From Gammaproteobacteria bacterium (GTDB taxonomy: Bacteria > Pseudomonadota > Gammaproteobacteria > Burkholderiales > Rhodocyclaceae): a stretch of DNA of 64,000 nt. The position numbers and the translations under genes were made by a program. The notes below the pieces were generated by a model. It was given only the letters and a program-made list of their open reading frames with translations. It was not told the origin of the DNA and did no database searches. Position 1 is the stretch's first letter; each line of letters opens with the position of its first letter. The stretch covers positions 1 through 64,000 of the forward strand of contig JAHJEO010000017.1 in the NCBI GenBank assembly GCA_018825305.1, in the 5' to 3' direction. This document shows positions 56,322-64,000 of the stretch, in pieces.

Positions 56322-57272
56322 CTATTCCATGAACAGCGAGGACACGGACTCCTCATTGCTGATGCGCAGCATGGTTTCGGCCAGGAGATGGGCGATGGGC
56401 ACGACACGAATGCGGTTGCAGGCCTTGGCCTCTTCGCGCAGCGGGATGGTGTCCGTGACCACCAGTTCGTCCAGTTCGGACTCCTGAATGCGGGAAATGG
56501 CCGAGCCGGAAAGGACTGCGTGGGTACAGTAGGCGAGCACGCGCTTGGCGCCATGCTGCTTGAGCGCTTGGGCGGCCTTGCACAGGGTGCCAGCCGTGTC
56601 GACGATATCGTCCATGATGACGCAGGTGCGGCCATCGACATCCCCGATGATGTTCATGACTTCGGACACATTGGCGCGCGGACGGCGCTTGTCGATGATG
56701 GCGAGGTCGGACTCAAGACGCTTGGCAATGGCACGCGCGCGCACTACCCCGCCGACGTCGGGCGAGACCACGAGTAGGTCGGGGTGGCTCTGCCGCCAGA
56801 TGTCGCCAAGCAGGATGGGGGCAGCGTATATGTTGTCGACCGGAATGTCGAAGAAGCCCTGGATCTGGTCGGCGTGGAGGTCGACCGTCAGCAACCGCTG
56901 GACGCCGGCAGCCTGCAGCATGTTGGCCACGACCTTGGCGGCAATCGGCACGCGGGCGGACCGAGGCCGGCGATCCTGCCGGGCATAGCCGAAGTAGGGA
57001 ATGGCGGCGGTGATGCGGCCGGCCGAGGAGCGTTTGAGCGCATCGGCGAGGATCACCAGTTCCATCAGGTTGTCGTTGGTTGGTGCGCAGGTGGACTGCA
57101 GGATGAAGACATCCTTGCCGCGGACATTTTCGAGAATCTCCACGCTGGTCTCGCCATCGGAGAAACGCCCCACGGCGGCTCGACCCAACGAAATGTTGAG
57201 GCGGCGCACGACATCGGCCGCCAGCTTGGGATTGGCGTTGCCGGTAAAGACCATCAGGCTGTCGTATGCCAT
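56322..57272 (-). CDS. prs: ribose-phosphate pyrophosphokinase
   Basis: 316 residues, the class I length. Motifs: [10 protein letters not shown], the catalytic flexible loop [21 protein letters not shown] and the PRPP-binding [14 protein letters not shown]. It makes PRPP for nucleotide, His, Trp and NAD synthesis. It follows tRNA-Gln on the same strand by 95 bp. Confidence 0.97.
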   Translation of the reverse strand: MAYDSLMVFTGNANPKLAADVVRRLNISLGRAAVGRFSDGETSVEILENVRGKDVFILQSTCAPTNDNLMELVILADALKRSSAGRITAAIPYFGYARQDRRPRSARVPIAAKVVANMLQAAGVQRLLTVDLHADQIQGFFDIPVDNIYAAPILLGDIWRQSHPDLLVVSPDVGGVVRARAIAKRLESDLAIIDKRRPRANVSEVMNIIGDVDGRTCVIMDDIVDTAGTLCKAAQALKQHGAKRVLAYCTHAVLSGSAISRIQESELDELVVTDTIPLREEAKACNRIRVVPIAHLLAETMLRISNEESVSSLFME

Positions 57273-57367
57273 GCGCCGGGCCTAGGTTCGTGCGTGGGTG
57301 GATTCAACCGGGAAGGGCAGACCCGGATTCTGCTTGGGACTGCCCGCGACTACCGCTTGTGTTCGGG

Positions 57368-57441
57368 CTGGGGAGGAAGGATTCGAACCTTCGCATGCTG
57401 GAATCAAAATCCAGTGCCTTAACCAGCTTGGCGACTCCCCA
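57368..57441 (-). tRNA. tRNA-Gln (UUG)
   Basis: Acceptor TGGGGAG/CTCCCCA, anticodon stem CTGGA/TCCAG with loop TTTTGAT and T stem GAAGG/CCTTC all pair on the minus strand. The 3' CCA is not encoded (CCC follows the discriminator G). It precedes prs, as in most betaproteobacteria. Confidence 0.95.
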
Positions 57442-57532
57442 ATATTTCGCCGCATTGCAACAGGGCGGCAGCGAAAGGACGCGCATTTTGGAGCTTTTCG
57501 GCGTGGCTGTCAATGCGCCGCACGGTTCGTGA

Positions 57533-58702
57533 TCAGTCGATCTCGCCCACTCCGAAGAGGCGCCGGTGCTCCTTCATTGCGTAACGGTCAGTCATGCCGG
57601 CGATGTAGTCCGCTACGGCGCGCGCGCGGACGGCCTCGGCGCCGGCATTTTCCGCGCCCGGCGCTTCGCCGTCCGCCATCTGCTGGTACTGGGGCGGCAG
57701 CAGACGCGGATCGCCAGTAAAAGCCTCGAACAGTTCGCCAATGATGCGGCGGGCCTTGTTGGTCATGCGCAGCACCTGGTAATGCCGATACAGGTTTTCG
57801 CGCAGGAAGGTCTTAAGTTCCCGGTTCTCGGCCTGCATCGCCGAACTGAAGCCGATGAGGGGCGGGGCGGCACGCACGTCCTCAAGCGTGGCGACCGCTG
57901 CTGCTGCGATTCGCCTGCCTGACTCGGCCAGAAGGTCCTCGACCAGCGCACCGATCATGCGGCCGATGGTCTCGTGCACCAGCCGGCGGCCGCTAATTGC
58001 CGGATATTCCTTTTGGGCCGCGGCGGCGTGACGGGCATACAGGCTGACGCCATCGAGCATCGATGGATCGATCAGGCCCGAGCGCAGGCCATCATCGACG
58101 TCGTGGTTGTTGTAGGCAATCTCGTCGGCCAGGTTGGTTAGCTGCGCCTCGAGCGACGGACGGCGATCCTCGGTGAAGCGCCGGCCAACGTCGCCCAGGG
58201 TGCGCGCAATCGCTAGAGGACAGTGCTTGAGAATGCCTTCCCGCGTCTCGAACATGAGATTGAGGCCGTCGAAGGCGCCGTAACGCTCCTCGAGCATATC
58301 GACGGTTCGCAGGCTCTGCAGATTGTGTTCGAAGCCGCCGTGGGCGCGCATGCAGGCGTCCAAGGCTTCCTGGCCGGCGTGGCCGAACGGCGTGTGGCCC
58401 AGGTCATGGGCCAGTGCAATGGCCTCTGCGAGATCGTCGTTGAGTTGCAACGCCCGCGCCACCGAACGAGCGATCTGGGCAACCTCTATCGAATGGGTCA
58501 GGCGGGTGCGAAACAGGTCGCCTTCGTGATTGACGAAGACCTGAGTCTTGTATTCGAGGCGGCGAAAAGCCGTCGAGTGGATAATGCGGTCGCGGTCACG
58601 CTGGAACTCGCTGCGTGCCTTGGGCGGTGGCTCGGGGAAGCGGCGACCTGCCGATGTCGAGTCGAGCACCGCATAGCTGGCGCAGCGATCCGCTACGGCC
58701 AT
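57533..58702 (-). CDS. dgt: dGTP triphosphohydrolase-like HD protein
   Basis: 389 residues from ATG 58702; a GTG at 58735 would overlap aroB. The HD motif residues are in [10 protein letters not shown] and [12 protein letters not shown], with [15 protein letters not shown] completing the metal site. It belongs to the deoxyguanosinetriphosphate triphosphohydrolase-like subfamily of about 390 residues that hydrolyse dNTPs. aroK-aroB-dgt is a frequent order in betaproteobacteria. Confidence 0.92.
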   Translation of the reverse strand: MAVADRCASYAVLDSTSAGRRFPEPPPKARSEFQRDRDRIIHSTAFRRLEYKTQVFVNHEGDLFRTRLTHSIEVAQIARSVARALQLNDDLAEAIALAHDLGHTPFGHAGQEALDACMRAHGGFEHNLQSLRTVDMLEERYGAFDGLNLMFETREGILKHCPLAIARTLGDVGRRFTEDRRPSLEAQLTNLADEIAYNNHDVDDGLRSGLIDPSMLDGVSLYARHAAAAQKEYPAISGRRLVHETIGRMIGALVEDLLAESGRRIAAAAVATLEDVRAAPPLIGFSSAMQAENRELKTFLRENLYRHYQVLRMTNKARRIIGELFEAFTGDPRLLPPQYQQMADGEAPGAENAGAEAVRARAVADYIAGMTDRYAMKEHRRLFGVGEID

Positions 58703-58703
58703 A

Positions 58704-59801
58704 TCAGGTGACACAGCAAGCCTCGATCGCGCCACGAACGTCCCCCGACGGGGCGTCGGAAAAGGTCACCGCCTCACCCAGCCCCTTGAGCAGCACCAGG
58801 CGCAAACGGCCGGCGATAACCTTCTTGTCATGAGACATCAGGTCGAGATAGCGGTCCACGCCCAATGCGGGGCTTTCGACCGGCAAGCCCGCCCGCTCAA
58901 GCAAGGCGACCGTTCGCTCGAAATCCGCACCGGAAAGCCAGCCGAGGCGGCGGGACAATTCAGCGGCCATGACCATTCCGGCCGCCACCGCTTCACCGTG
59001 CAGCCACTCGCCGTATCCGACACCGGTCTCGATCGCATGGCCAAACGTGTGCCCAAGGTTAAGCAGGGCACGACCGCCCTCTTTTGCGGTTTCGAGCTCG
59101 TCGTCGGCGACGACTTCCGCCTTGTTGGCGCAGGATCGTTCGATGGCCCAAGTCAAGGCTTCTGTGTCCCTCGCCAGTAGCCGGTCCAGGTTTGCTTCGA
59201 GCCACTCAAGGAAAGGCAAGTCGCGAATCAGGCCATACTTGATGACTTCTGCCAGTCCCGCCGAAAGCTCTCTGTCGGGAAGCGTATTGAGGGTATCGGT
59301 GTCGGCGAGCACAAGCTGCGGTTGCCAGAAGGCGCCGATCATGTTCTTTCCCAGCGGATGGTTGATGCCGGTCTTGCCGCCTACCGACGAGTCAACCTGG
59401 GACAGTAGGGTTGTTGGTATTTGAATGAAGGGTACGCCGCGCTGGTAGGTTGCGGCAGCAAAACCCGCCAGATCGCCAATAACACCCCCGCCCAGCGCAA
59501 TCACAGTGGTGCTGCGATCGCATCGCTGCGCCAGCAAATGACCATAAATGATATCCAGCGTGGCGGCAGTCTTGTGGGCCTCGCCATCTGGTACCACAAT
59601 CGGCGGCGTCATGCCAACGCCGACTTTTTCCAGGCCGCCGACCAGTGAATTCAGGTAAAGCGGAGCAACGACCGTGTTGGAGACAATCGCCACACGCGGC
59701 GTACGCAAATGCCGCGTGATGAGTTCTGGCTGTTGCAGAAGGCCGCCGCCGATGTGGATGGGATAGGCCCGCGCACCAAGCGCGACATTCAGGGTTCGCA
59801 T
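58704..59801 (-). CDS. aroB: 3-dehydroquinate synthase
   Basis: 365 residues from ATG 59801, overlapping aroK by 13 bp. NAD-binding [13 protein letters not shown], and zinc ligands in [10 protein letters not shown] (Glu), [13 protein letters not shown] (His) and [11 protein letters not shown] (His) are present. It performs step two of the shikimate pathway. The gap to dgt is 1 bp. Confidence 0.96.
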   Translation of the reverse strand: MRTLNVALGARAYPIHIGGGLLQQPELITRHLRTPRVAIVSNTVVAPLYLNSLVGGLEKVGVGMTPPIVVPDGEAHKTAATLDIIYGHLLAQRCDRSTTVIALGGGVIGDLAGFAAATYQRGVPFIQIPTTLLSQVDSSVGGKTGINHPLGKNMIGAFWQPQLVLADTDTLNTLPDRELSAGLAEVIKYGLIRDLPFLEWLEANLDRLLARDTEALTWAIERSCANKAEVVADDELETAKEGGRALLNLGHTFGHAIETGVGYGEWLHGEAVAAGMVMAAELSRRLGWLSGADFERTVALLERAGLPVESPALGVDRYLDLMSHDKKVIAGRLRLVLLKGLGEAVTFSDAPSGDVRGAIEACCVT

Positions 59802-60316
59802 CGCTTTCTGATTTCCTGTTCGACACGACGCACCAGGCTGCCGACCGCGCCGCAACTTGTATCGACCACCACGTCCGCTACCTCGCGGTAGAGCGGGTCG
59901 CGCTGGGCAAATAGCTCCTCAAGTTTAGCGAGGGGGTCCGCAACCTGAAGCAATGGCCGATTACGGTCATGCCGGGTGCGTTCGTAAAGCGTCAAGGGTA
60001 GCACACGCAGATACACCACCAGGCCTGCTTCCCCAAGGCGCCGGCGGTTCGCGGGGTCCAGCACGGCACCACCGCCCGTCGCCAACACCAAGCCGTTCTC
60101 CTGCGTCAGCGCCTCTATGGCCTCGGCTTCGCGACGCCGAAAACCGGCTTCACCCTCGATCTCGAATATCGTCGGAATTCGAACCCCGGTGCGGGCTTCG
60201 ATCTCATGATCGGTATCGACGAAGCGCCGGCCCAGTTTTTTGGCAAGCGTCCGACCGACCGTCGTCTTGCCCGCGCCCATCAGGCCGACAAGGCAGATGT
60301 TTTGGCAGATTGTCAT
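59789..60316 (-). CDS. aroK: shikimate kinase
   Basis: 175 residues. P-loop [15 protein letters not shown] (about 12-26), DTDHEIE (shikimate/Mg site), [10 protein letters not shown] (Arg), GGGAV and the lid DRNRPLL are all present. It phosphorylates shikimate. It sits between pilQ and aroB, the widespread pilMNOPQ-aroKB arrangement. Confidence 0.96.
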   Translation of the reverse strand: MTICQNICLVGLMGAGKTTVGRTLAKKLGRRFVDTDHEIEARTGVRIPTIFEIEGEAGFRRREAEAIEALTQENGLVLATGGGAVLDPANRRRLGEAGLVVYLRVLPLTLYERTRHDRNRPLLQVADPLAKLEELFAQRDPLYREVADVVVDTSCGAVGSLVRRVEQEIRKRCEP

Positions 60317-60375
60317 CTGACCGCCTCAACAGGCGGCACCACCGAAACCATCCGCTTCGTCAGGACATCCGGTAG

Positions 60376-62439
60376 TCAGAATGCGAGTTTCTGATCCAGA
60401 ATCCGCGGGGTGATGAATACAAGCAATTCGCCGTCGGTCGATGTCGTATTCTTGGAACGGAACAGAGCACCGAGAATCGGGATATCACCCAGGAACGGGA
60501 CCTTGTCGACTGTCTCACTAGTTTCCGCGGAGGATACGCCGCCAAGAATCAGCGTCCCTCCATTATCCACCGTGGCATCCGTCGAAACCTCCGAACTGCG
60601 CACGTTAACCCCGGCTGCAGAAGGTGCGCCTGCCAGAGATTTTTTGGCGATGACCAGCTTCATTTTGACTTTTCCGTCCGGCGTAATTTGCGGTGTGACC
60701 GTCAAACTTAACGTCGCGTCAATCGTGACCGAGCTAGCGGCGGTATTGCCGGACGCCGGAATTGTCATATAGAAGGTTGTTCCATCTGCGATCTTGGCGC
60801 TGCTGTTGTTTTCGGCCACGACTCGCGGACTGGAAATTGTCTTCGCATGAGACTCCTGCTCGGACGCCTGCAATTCGAGGTTTATGATTCGGGTGGCGGA
60901 AGCATTGAAGAGCGCAAACCGCAAGGTGTTGCCGCCTGGAATTCCCGGCGAGAAAGACATCGGGTTGGTGGCATCCGCCATCAAGGTCTCGACACCGTTG
61001 CTACGACCGAACAATGTCGTCTTGGTATTGGTAAAGCTCAGCTTGGCACCCAAAGTCTCGGTGAAGTTTTTGCTGGCTTGCACGAACTTGGCTTCAATCA
61101 GGACTTGTCGCGCCGGGATGTCGATGGCCGAAATCAACTGCCGTACATCATTCAAACGGCTTGGCGTATCCGTGATGAATACCCGGTTGGTATAGGCATC
61201 GACCACCGCGGTTCCGCGCTTAGAGAGTACCGGCTGTTTCGGATCGGTGAGAAGCTTTGAGATCGCGTCGGCTTTCTGATAGTTGATCTGGAAGCTCTCG
61301 GTCTTGGTGGGTTCGATATCTCCCAGAGCCTGCCTGGCCTTGAGCGCCTCCTCCTCCTGCTTGGTAAGCTCTGCAGCACGTCCGATCTGCATGACATTGC
61401 CGTTCTTTCGCATCGCCAGATTCTGCTGCTGCATTACTATTTCCAGTGCCTGGTCCCACGGCACGTCATTCAGCCGCAGAGAGACGCTGCCAGCGACGTT
61501 ATCGGCAACGACAATGTTGAAACCGGTAATGTCGGCGAAGACGTATAACAGTTCGCGCAAGGGAATGTTCTGGAAATTGAGGGAGATCTTCTCGCCCTGA
61601 TAGCCTCTTTGCTGAGTCCCCTGGAATAGCTTGTTCGGGTCTTCTTTGACTGGCTTGACCTGTACAACAAACTGGTTGTCAGTCTGATAGGCGGCATGCT
61701 CCCACAGGCCCGTCGGCGCGATAGTTACCCGCACATTCTCACCGAGGGTTGCCGTCGTTACGGTCGTTACCGGCGTCGCGAAGTCCATTACGTCCATTTT
61801 GCGGCGTAGGGTTTCCGGTAGTTTGGTCTTCTGAAATTCGACAACGAGGCTTGTGCCCTGCTGGCGAACGTCGATACCGGTATTGGCGTCGGCCAAGTCA
61901 ATCGTAACGATGCCTTCTCCGGCCGCGCCACGACGGAAAGCAATATCACGGATCGAGTGCTCCTCGCTATCCTTGCCCTTGACCTCGGGGAAGTGCTGCG
62001 CCGGCTTTTCTGCAATAGCGGCCGAAGTTGATTGACCAGACGTCGCCTGTAGCGTAATCAGAACAAATGCGCCATCAACCTTGGTCTCGAACGGCGCCAT
62101 CTTTTTGAGATTCAGCACCATGCGGGTACGATCGCCAGCCTGTACGACATTAATGCTGCGCAATTCACCCTGGTCAGCCTGTTGAACGTTGCGGCCGAGC
62201 CCGTTGGTCGCTTGCGGAAAGTCAAAGACGATACGCGCCGGGTCCGCTACTGAAAAACTGGATGGCGGCGCAGTCAATGCCTGACGAAGTCCGATTTTGA
62301 CCACCGTCATGCCGTCATGCTGACCCACCTGCAAAGTGTCGATGCTATTGCCGGATTGGGCCAGTACGGCCACGGGGAAAAGCAACAGCGCAACAAGGGC
62401 ACGACGAAATAGAGTTTCGATTGTTTTCATGGGGCTCAT
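60376..62439 (-). CDS. pilQ: type IV pilus secretin PilQ
   Basis: 687 residues from ATG 62439, which overlaps pilP by 4 bp and has GGAGGG 8 nt upstream. A signal peptide (to about residue 27) precedes two AMIN domains (about 30-130 and 150-260), an STN domain (about 285-340), an N1-type domain (about 365-435) and the secretin barrel (about 500-680; PTKTESFQINYQKADA before it). It forms the outer-membrane pore for type IV pili. Confidence 0.96.
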   Translation of the reverse strand: MSPMKTIETLFRRALVALLLFPVAVLAQSGNSIDTLQVGQHDGMTVVKIGLRQALTAPPSSFSVADPARIVFDFPQATNGLGRNVQQADQGELRSINVVQAGDRTRMVLNLKKMAPFETKVDGAFVLITLQATSGQSTSAAIAEKPAQHFPEVKGKDSEEHSIRDIAFRRGAAGEGIVTIDLADANTGIDVRQQGTSLVVEFQKTKLPETLRRKMDVMDFATPVTTVTTATLGENVRVTIAPTGLWEHAAYQTDNQFVVQVKPVKEDPNKLFQGTQQRGYQGEKISLNFQNIPLRELLYVFADITGFNIVVADNVAGSVSLRLNDVPWDQALEIVMQQQNLAMRKNGNVMQIGRAAELTKQEEEALKARQALGDIEPTKTESFQINYQKADAISKLLTDPKQPVLSKRGTAVVDAYTNRVFITDTPSRLNDVRQLISAIDIPARQVLIEAKFVQASKNFTETLGAKLSFTNTKTTLFGRSNGVETLMADATNPMSFSPGIPGGNTLRFALFNASATRIINLELQASEQESHAKTISSPRVVAENNSSAKIADGTTFYMTIPASGNTAASSVTIDATLSLTVTPQITPDGKVKMKLVIAKKSLAGAPSAAGVNVRSSEVSTDATVDNGGTLILGGVSSAETSETVDKVPFLGDIPILGALFRSKNTTSTDGELLVFITPRILDQKLAF

Positions 62440-62978
62440 TTCTTTGCACCCTCCAGGTAAAGGGTTGCCGGGCGCTCGACCCAATCGGCCGTTTGTCCGG
62501 TCGGATCCTTGACGGTCTCTCTGATCTTGACTTCCGTTGCTGTGATGGCCGTAACCACGCCAAAGTTCTGGCCAAGGTGGTTGCCGACGACGGCGTAGTT
62601 GAGGCCGTCGCTCGAACGAATCAGCGCATACGGCGTTTTGCTGTTTCCCGTACCAGGCATCATTGTTCCGACAAGCTTCAGGGACTCCAGCGGATAGGCC
62701 TCCAATGGTTCCTTGGGCCGATCAAGGTCTGGGGTCTTGCCCCCGGCGCCAGAGGTCTTTTCTGGCACGATCTTCGCGGGACGAAACGGGTCCGTAAGGT
62801 CGCTGCCACCATAAGACACAATAGGAAACGGTTTCAATTCAGGCAAAGGCGGAACGTTACCCCGAAGATCCTTTGAGGATTCGCGCATCCACTCCTTTAG
62901 GTCCTGGTGCTCTTCGGCGGAGCACGCGGTCAGCAGCATTGTGCAGAGCACTATCAGCAGGCGGGAAGGGGCTATCAT
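62436..62978 (-). CDS. pilP: type IV pilus lipoprotein PilP
   Basis: 180 residues. Lipobox LLTAC (Cys19), a polar linker with the conserved LPELKPFPIVSY and DPFRP elements, then a small beta domain (about 85-175). PilP links the inner-membrane PilNO complex to PilQ. It overlaps pilO and pilQ by 4 bp each. Confidence 0.94.
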   Translation of the reverse strand: MIAPSRLLIVLCTMLLTACSAEEHQDLKEWMRESSKDLRGNVPPLPELKPFPIVSYGGSDLTDPFRPAKIVPEKTSGAGGKTPDLDRPKEPLEAYPLESLKLVGTMMPGTGNSKTPYALIRSSDGLNYAVVGNHLGQNFGVVTAITATEVKIRETVKDPTGQTADWVERPATLYLEGAKK

Positions 62979-63658
62979 TTCCGGCCTTTCTTGGGTTGGG
63001 CCGCCTTCCGTATCGCTGCGAGCTCTTCATCATCGAGATAACGGAAAGTTTTTGCTATGACGTCGAACGTCATAGAGCCATCCTTGGCCGGAACCAGGTT
63101 GACATTATTCAGGGTGACAATGCGCGGCAGTTTGGCAATATCGCCGGCAAACGAGCCAAAGTCGTGGTAGCTGCCCACCATCTTGAGTTGGATCGGCAAC
63201 TCTGCGTAGAAGTCCCGCTTCAGTTCGGCACCCGGCTTGAATGTCTCGAATTGCAGCCCCCTGCCCAAGCCGGCCTGATTTATGTCGATCAGCAGGCTTT
63301 CCATTTCGGTCTTGTTCGGCAATTGCTTAAGAAGCGCGCCGAACTTCTCGTCGATTTCCGTCAGCTGCTTGCGATGGGCATCAAGATTCAGCGCCTGCTT
63401 CTTCTTGTTCAGCCATTCATCCTGGAGCTTCTGTTGCTGCAGGCGCTTGCCGTCTAGTTCCTCCTGCTGGACGCGCCAGCCGAACCAAGCACCTGCCGCC
63501 AGCAGGCCGATAAAGACGCCCAACAGGATGACTACTTTCGGGGCCAAGGGCCACATTCCCGGATCCTTGGGATCAAGGGTCTTGAAATCATTGGCCAGCG
63601 ACTGAAAGTCGATCTTTGGCAATTTCAGCGCGATCTTGGGAGCGGATATTTTTTTCAC
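62975..63658 (-). CDS. pilO: type IV pilus alignment protein PilO
   Basis: 227 residues. A cytoplasmic N-terminus, one membrane helix (about 42-65), a coiled coil (about 66-115) and a periplasmic ferredoxin-like domain (about 120-205). It forms heterodimers with PilN in the inner-membrane platform. ATGA overlaps on both sides. Confidence 0.94.
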   Translation of the reverse strand: MKKISAPKIALKLPKIDFQSLANDFKTLDPKDPGMWPLAPKVVILLGVFIGLLAAGAWFGWRVQQEELDGKRLQQQKLQDEWLNKKKQALNLDAHRKQLTEIDEKFGALLKQLPNKTEMESLLIDINQAGLGRGLQFETFKPGAELKRDFYAELPIQLKMVGSYHDFGSFAGDIAKLPRIVTLNNVNLVPAKDGSMTFDVIAKTFRYLDDEELAAIRKAAQPKKGRK

Positions 63659-64000
63659 GGCTTGGCTCCGGGCCTGGACGATGCCGGCTTGCCTTCGGAT
63701 TTCTTGTCGTCGGTTGCGGATTGCAGCGTGATTTCCGCCGTCATCTGAAACTCACTAAGACGCCGCCGATCAACCGTCGCAGCCTTGATCTCGATCAGTA
63801 CTGGGCGCTCTAGCAGCGGCGAGGCATCAAGCCTCTGCATCAATTCCGAAACGCGTGCGTTCGCCTGGGCATAGCCGTTTAGCGTGATCTTGCGGTTTGT
63901 CTGCTTGACGCTCTTAAGGTAAATCCCGTCGGGTACCTGGTGAGCCAGTTCGGTAAACAAATGGACCGTTTCCGCTCGCGTCGTCTGCAAGGATTCGATC
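63655..64000 (-). CDS. pilN: type IV pilus assembly protein PilN (3' part only)
   Basis: The frame is open to the right edge of the window, so only the last ~114 residues are visible. They show the PilN periplasmic domain (LFTELAHQVPDGIYLKSVKQ; ITLNGYAQANARVSELMQRLDAS) and a low-complexity tail. The N-terminal cytoplasmic motif and membrane helix lie outside the window, as presumably does pilM. Confidence 0.92.
   Translation of the reverse strand, partial: IESLQTTRAETVHLFTELAHQVPDGIYLKSVKQTNRKITLNGYAQANARVSELMQRLDASPLLERPVLIEIKAATVDRRRLSEFQMTAEITLQSATDDKKSEGKPASSRPGAKP

Noticed and set aside
60322-60337. Small hairpin between pilQ and aroK
   Set aside because: Only five base pairs and no T-run; not enough for a terminator or attenuator call.

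Overview
The window looks like the chromosome of a high-GC betaproteobacterium, probably Rhodocyclales or a near relative. The evidence is gene order: miaB-phoH-ybeY-corC-lnt, glyQ-glyS-gmhB-plsC, glnA-DUF4124-ntrB-ntrC, prs-rplY-pth-ychF behind a tRNA-Gln, and pilNOPQ-aroK-aroB-dgt. Genes are packed tightly, many joined by 4-bp ATGA/GTGA overlaps, and nearly all are core functions. No CRISPR array, insertion sequence, rRNA gene or obvious pseudogene was seen. Long open frames opposite the real genes are plentiful, as expected at this GC.

Layout. 1-626 is visibly more AT-rich and ends at a displaced 3' piece of a CAU-anticodon tRNA (627-671), so it is probably the edge of an integrated element whose bulk lies to the left. 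922-7379 is an envelope/ion operon: MscS-like channel, MgtE-N/CBS protein, MgtE, two PqiA halves, PqiB, PqiC. 7443-18813 holds an HPt protein, then on the minus strand gloA, a YgjP-type metallopeptidase with an apparently dead paralogue, plsC, gmhB, glyS, glyQ, lnt, corC, ybeY, phoH and miaB. 19008-28264 mixes a TusA-like protein, tRNA-Met, a UbiH-type hydroxylase, dsbC, amtB, a diguanylate cyclase with a CxxCH motif, mltA, a DUF815 ATPase and a Nudix/ThiE-like fusion. 28208-30539 is yacG, zapD, coaE and a SPOR protein.

30536-39414 holds the most distinctive block: SPFH-SHOCT protein, DUF4178 zinc-ribbon membrane protein, a 48-aa membrane peptide, DUF350, membrane-bound SpeE-like aminopropyltransferase, Tat-exported FAD oxidoreductase, a four-helix membrane protein and SpeD, followed by a type-2 TrpB. 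This reads as a membrane-associated polyamine module and is my main candidate for an under-described system.

39449-45600 has coaX, birA, ntrC, ntrB, a DUF4124 protein and glnA. Sigma-54 promoter and NtrC-site candidates sit upstream of both glnA and amtB, so the window carries much of a nitrogen regulon (sensor, regulator, glutamine synthetase, ammonium channel). 45797-53896 has a cation efflux protein, nadA, an EEP-family/clsB pair, two membrane PAS proteins without output domains, gluQ and a thioredoxin. 53897-64000 has ychF, pth, rplY, prs, tRNA-Gln, dgt, aroB, aroK and the type IV pilus genes pilQ, pilP, pilO and partial pilN.

A short dispersed repeat with core AAAAGTCGGCGCTGGCGG recurs inside unrelated genes (14907, 27187, 33462; variants at 51536 and 45863). 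All functional calls rest on reading the sequence and recalled family motifs; no database search was run.
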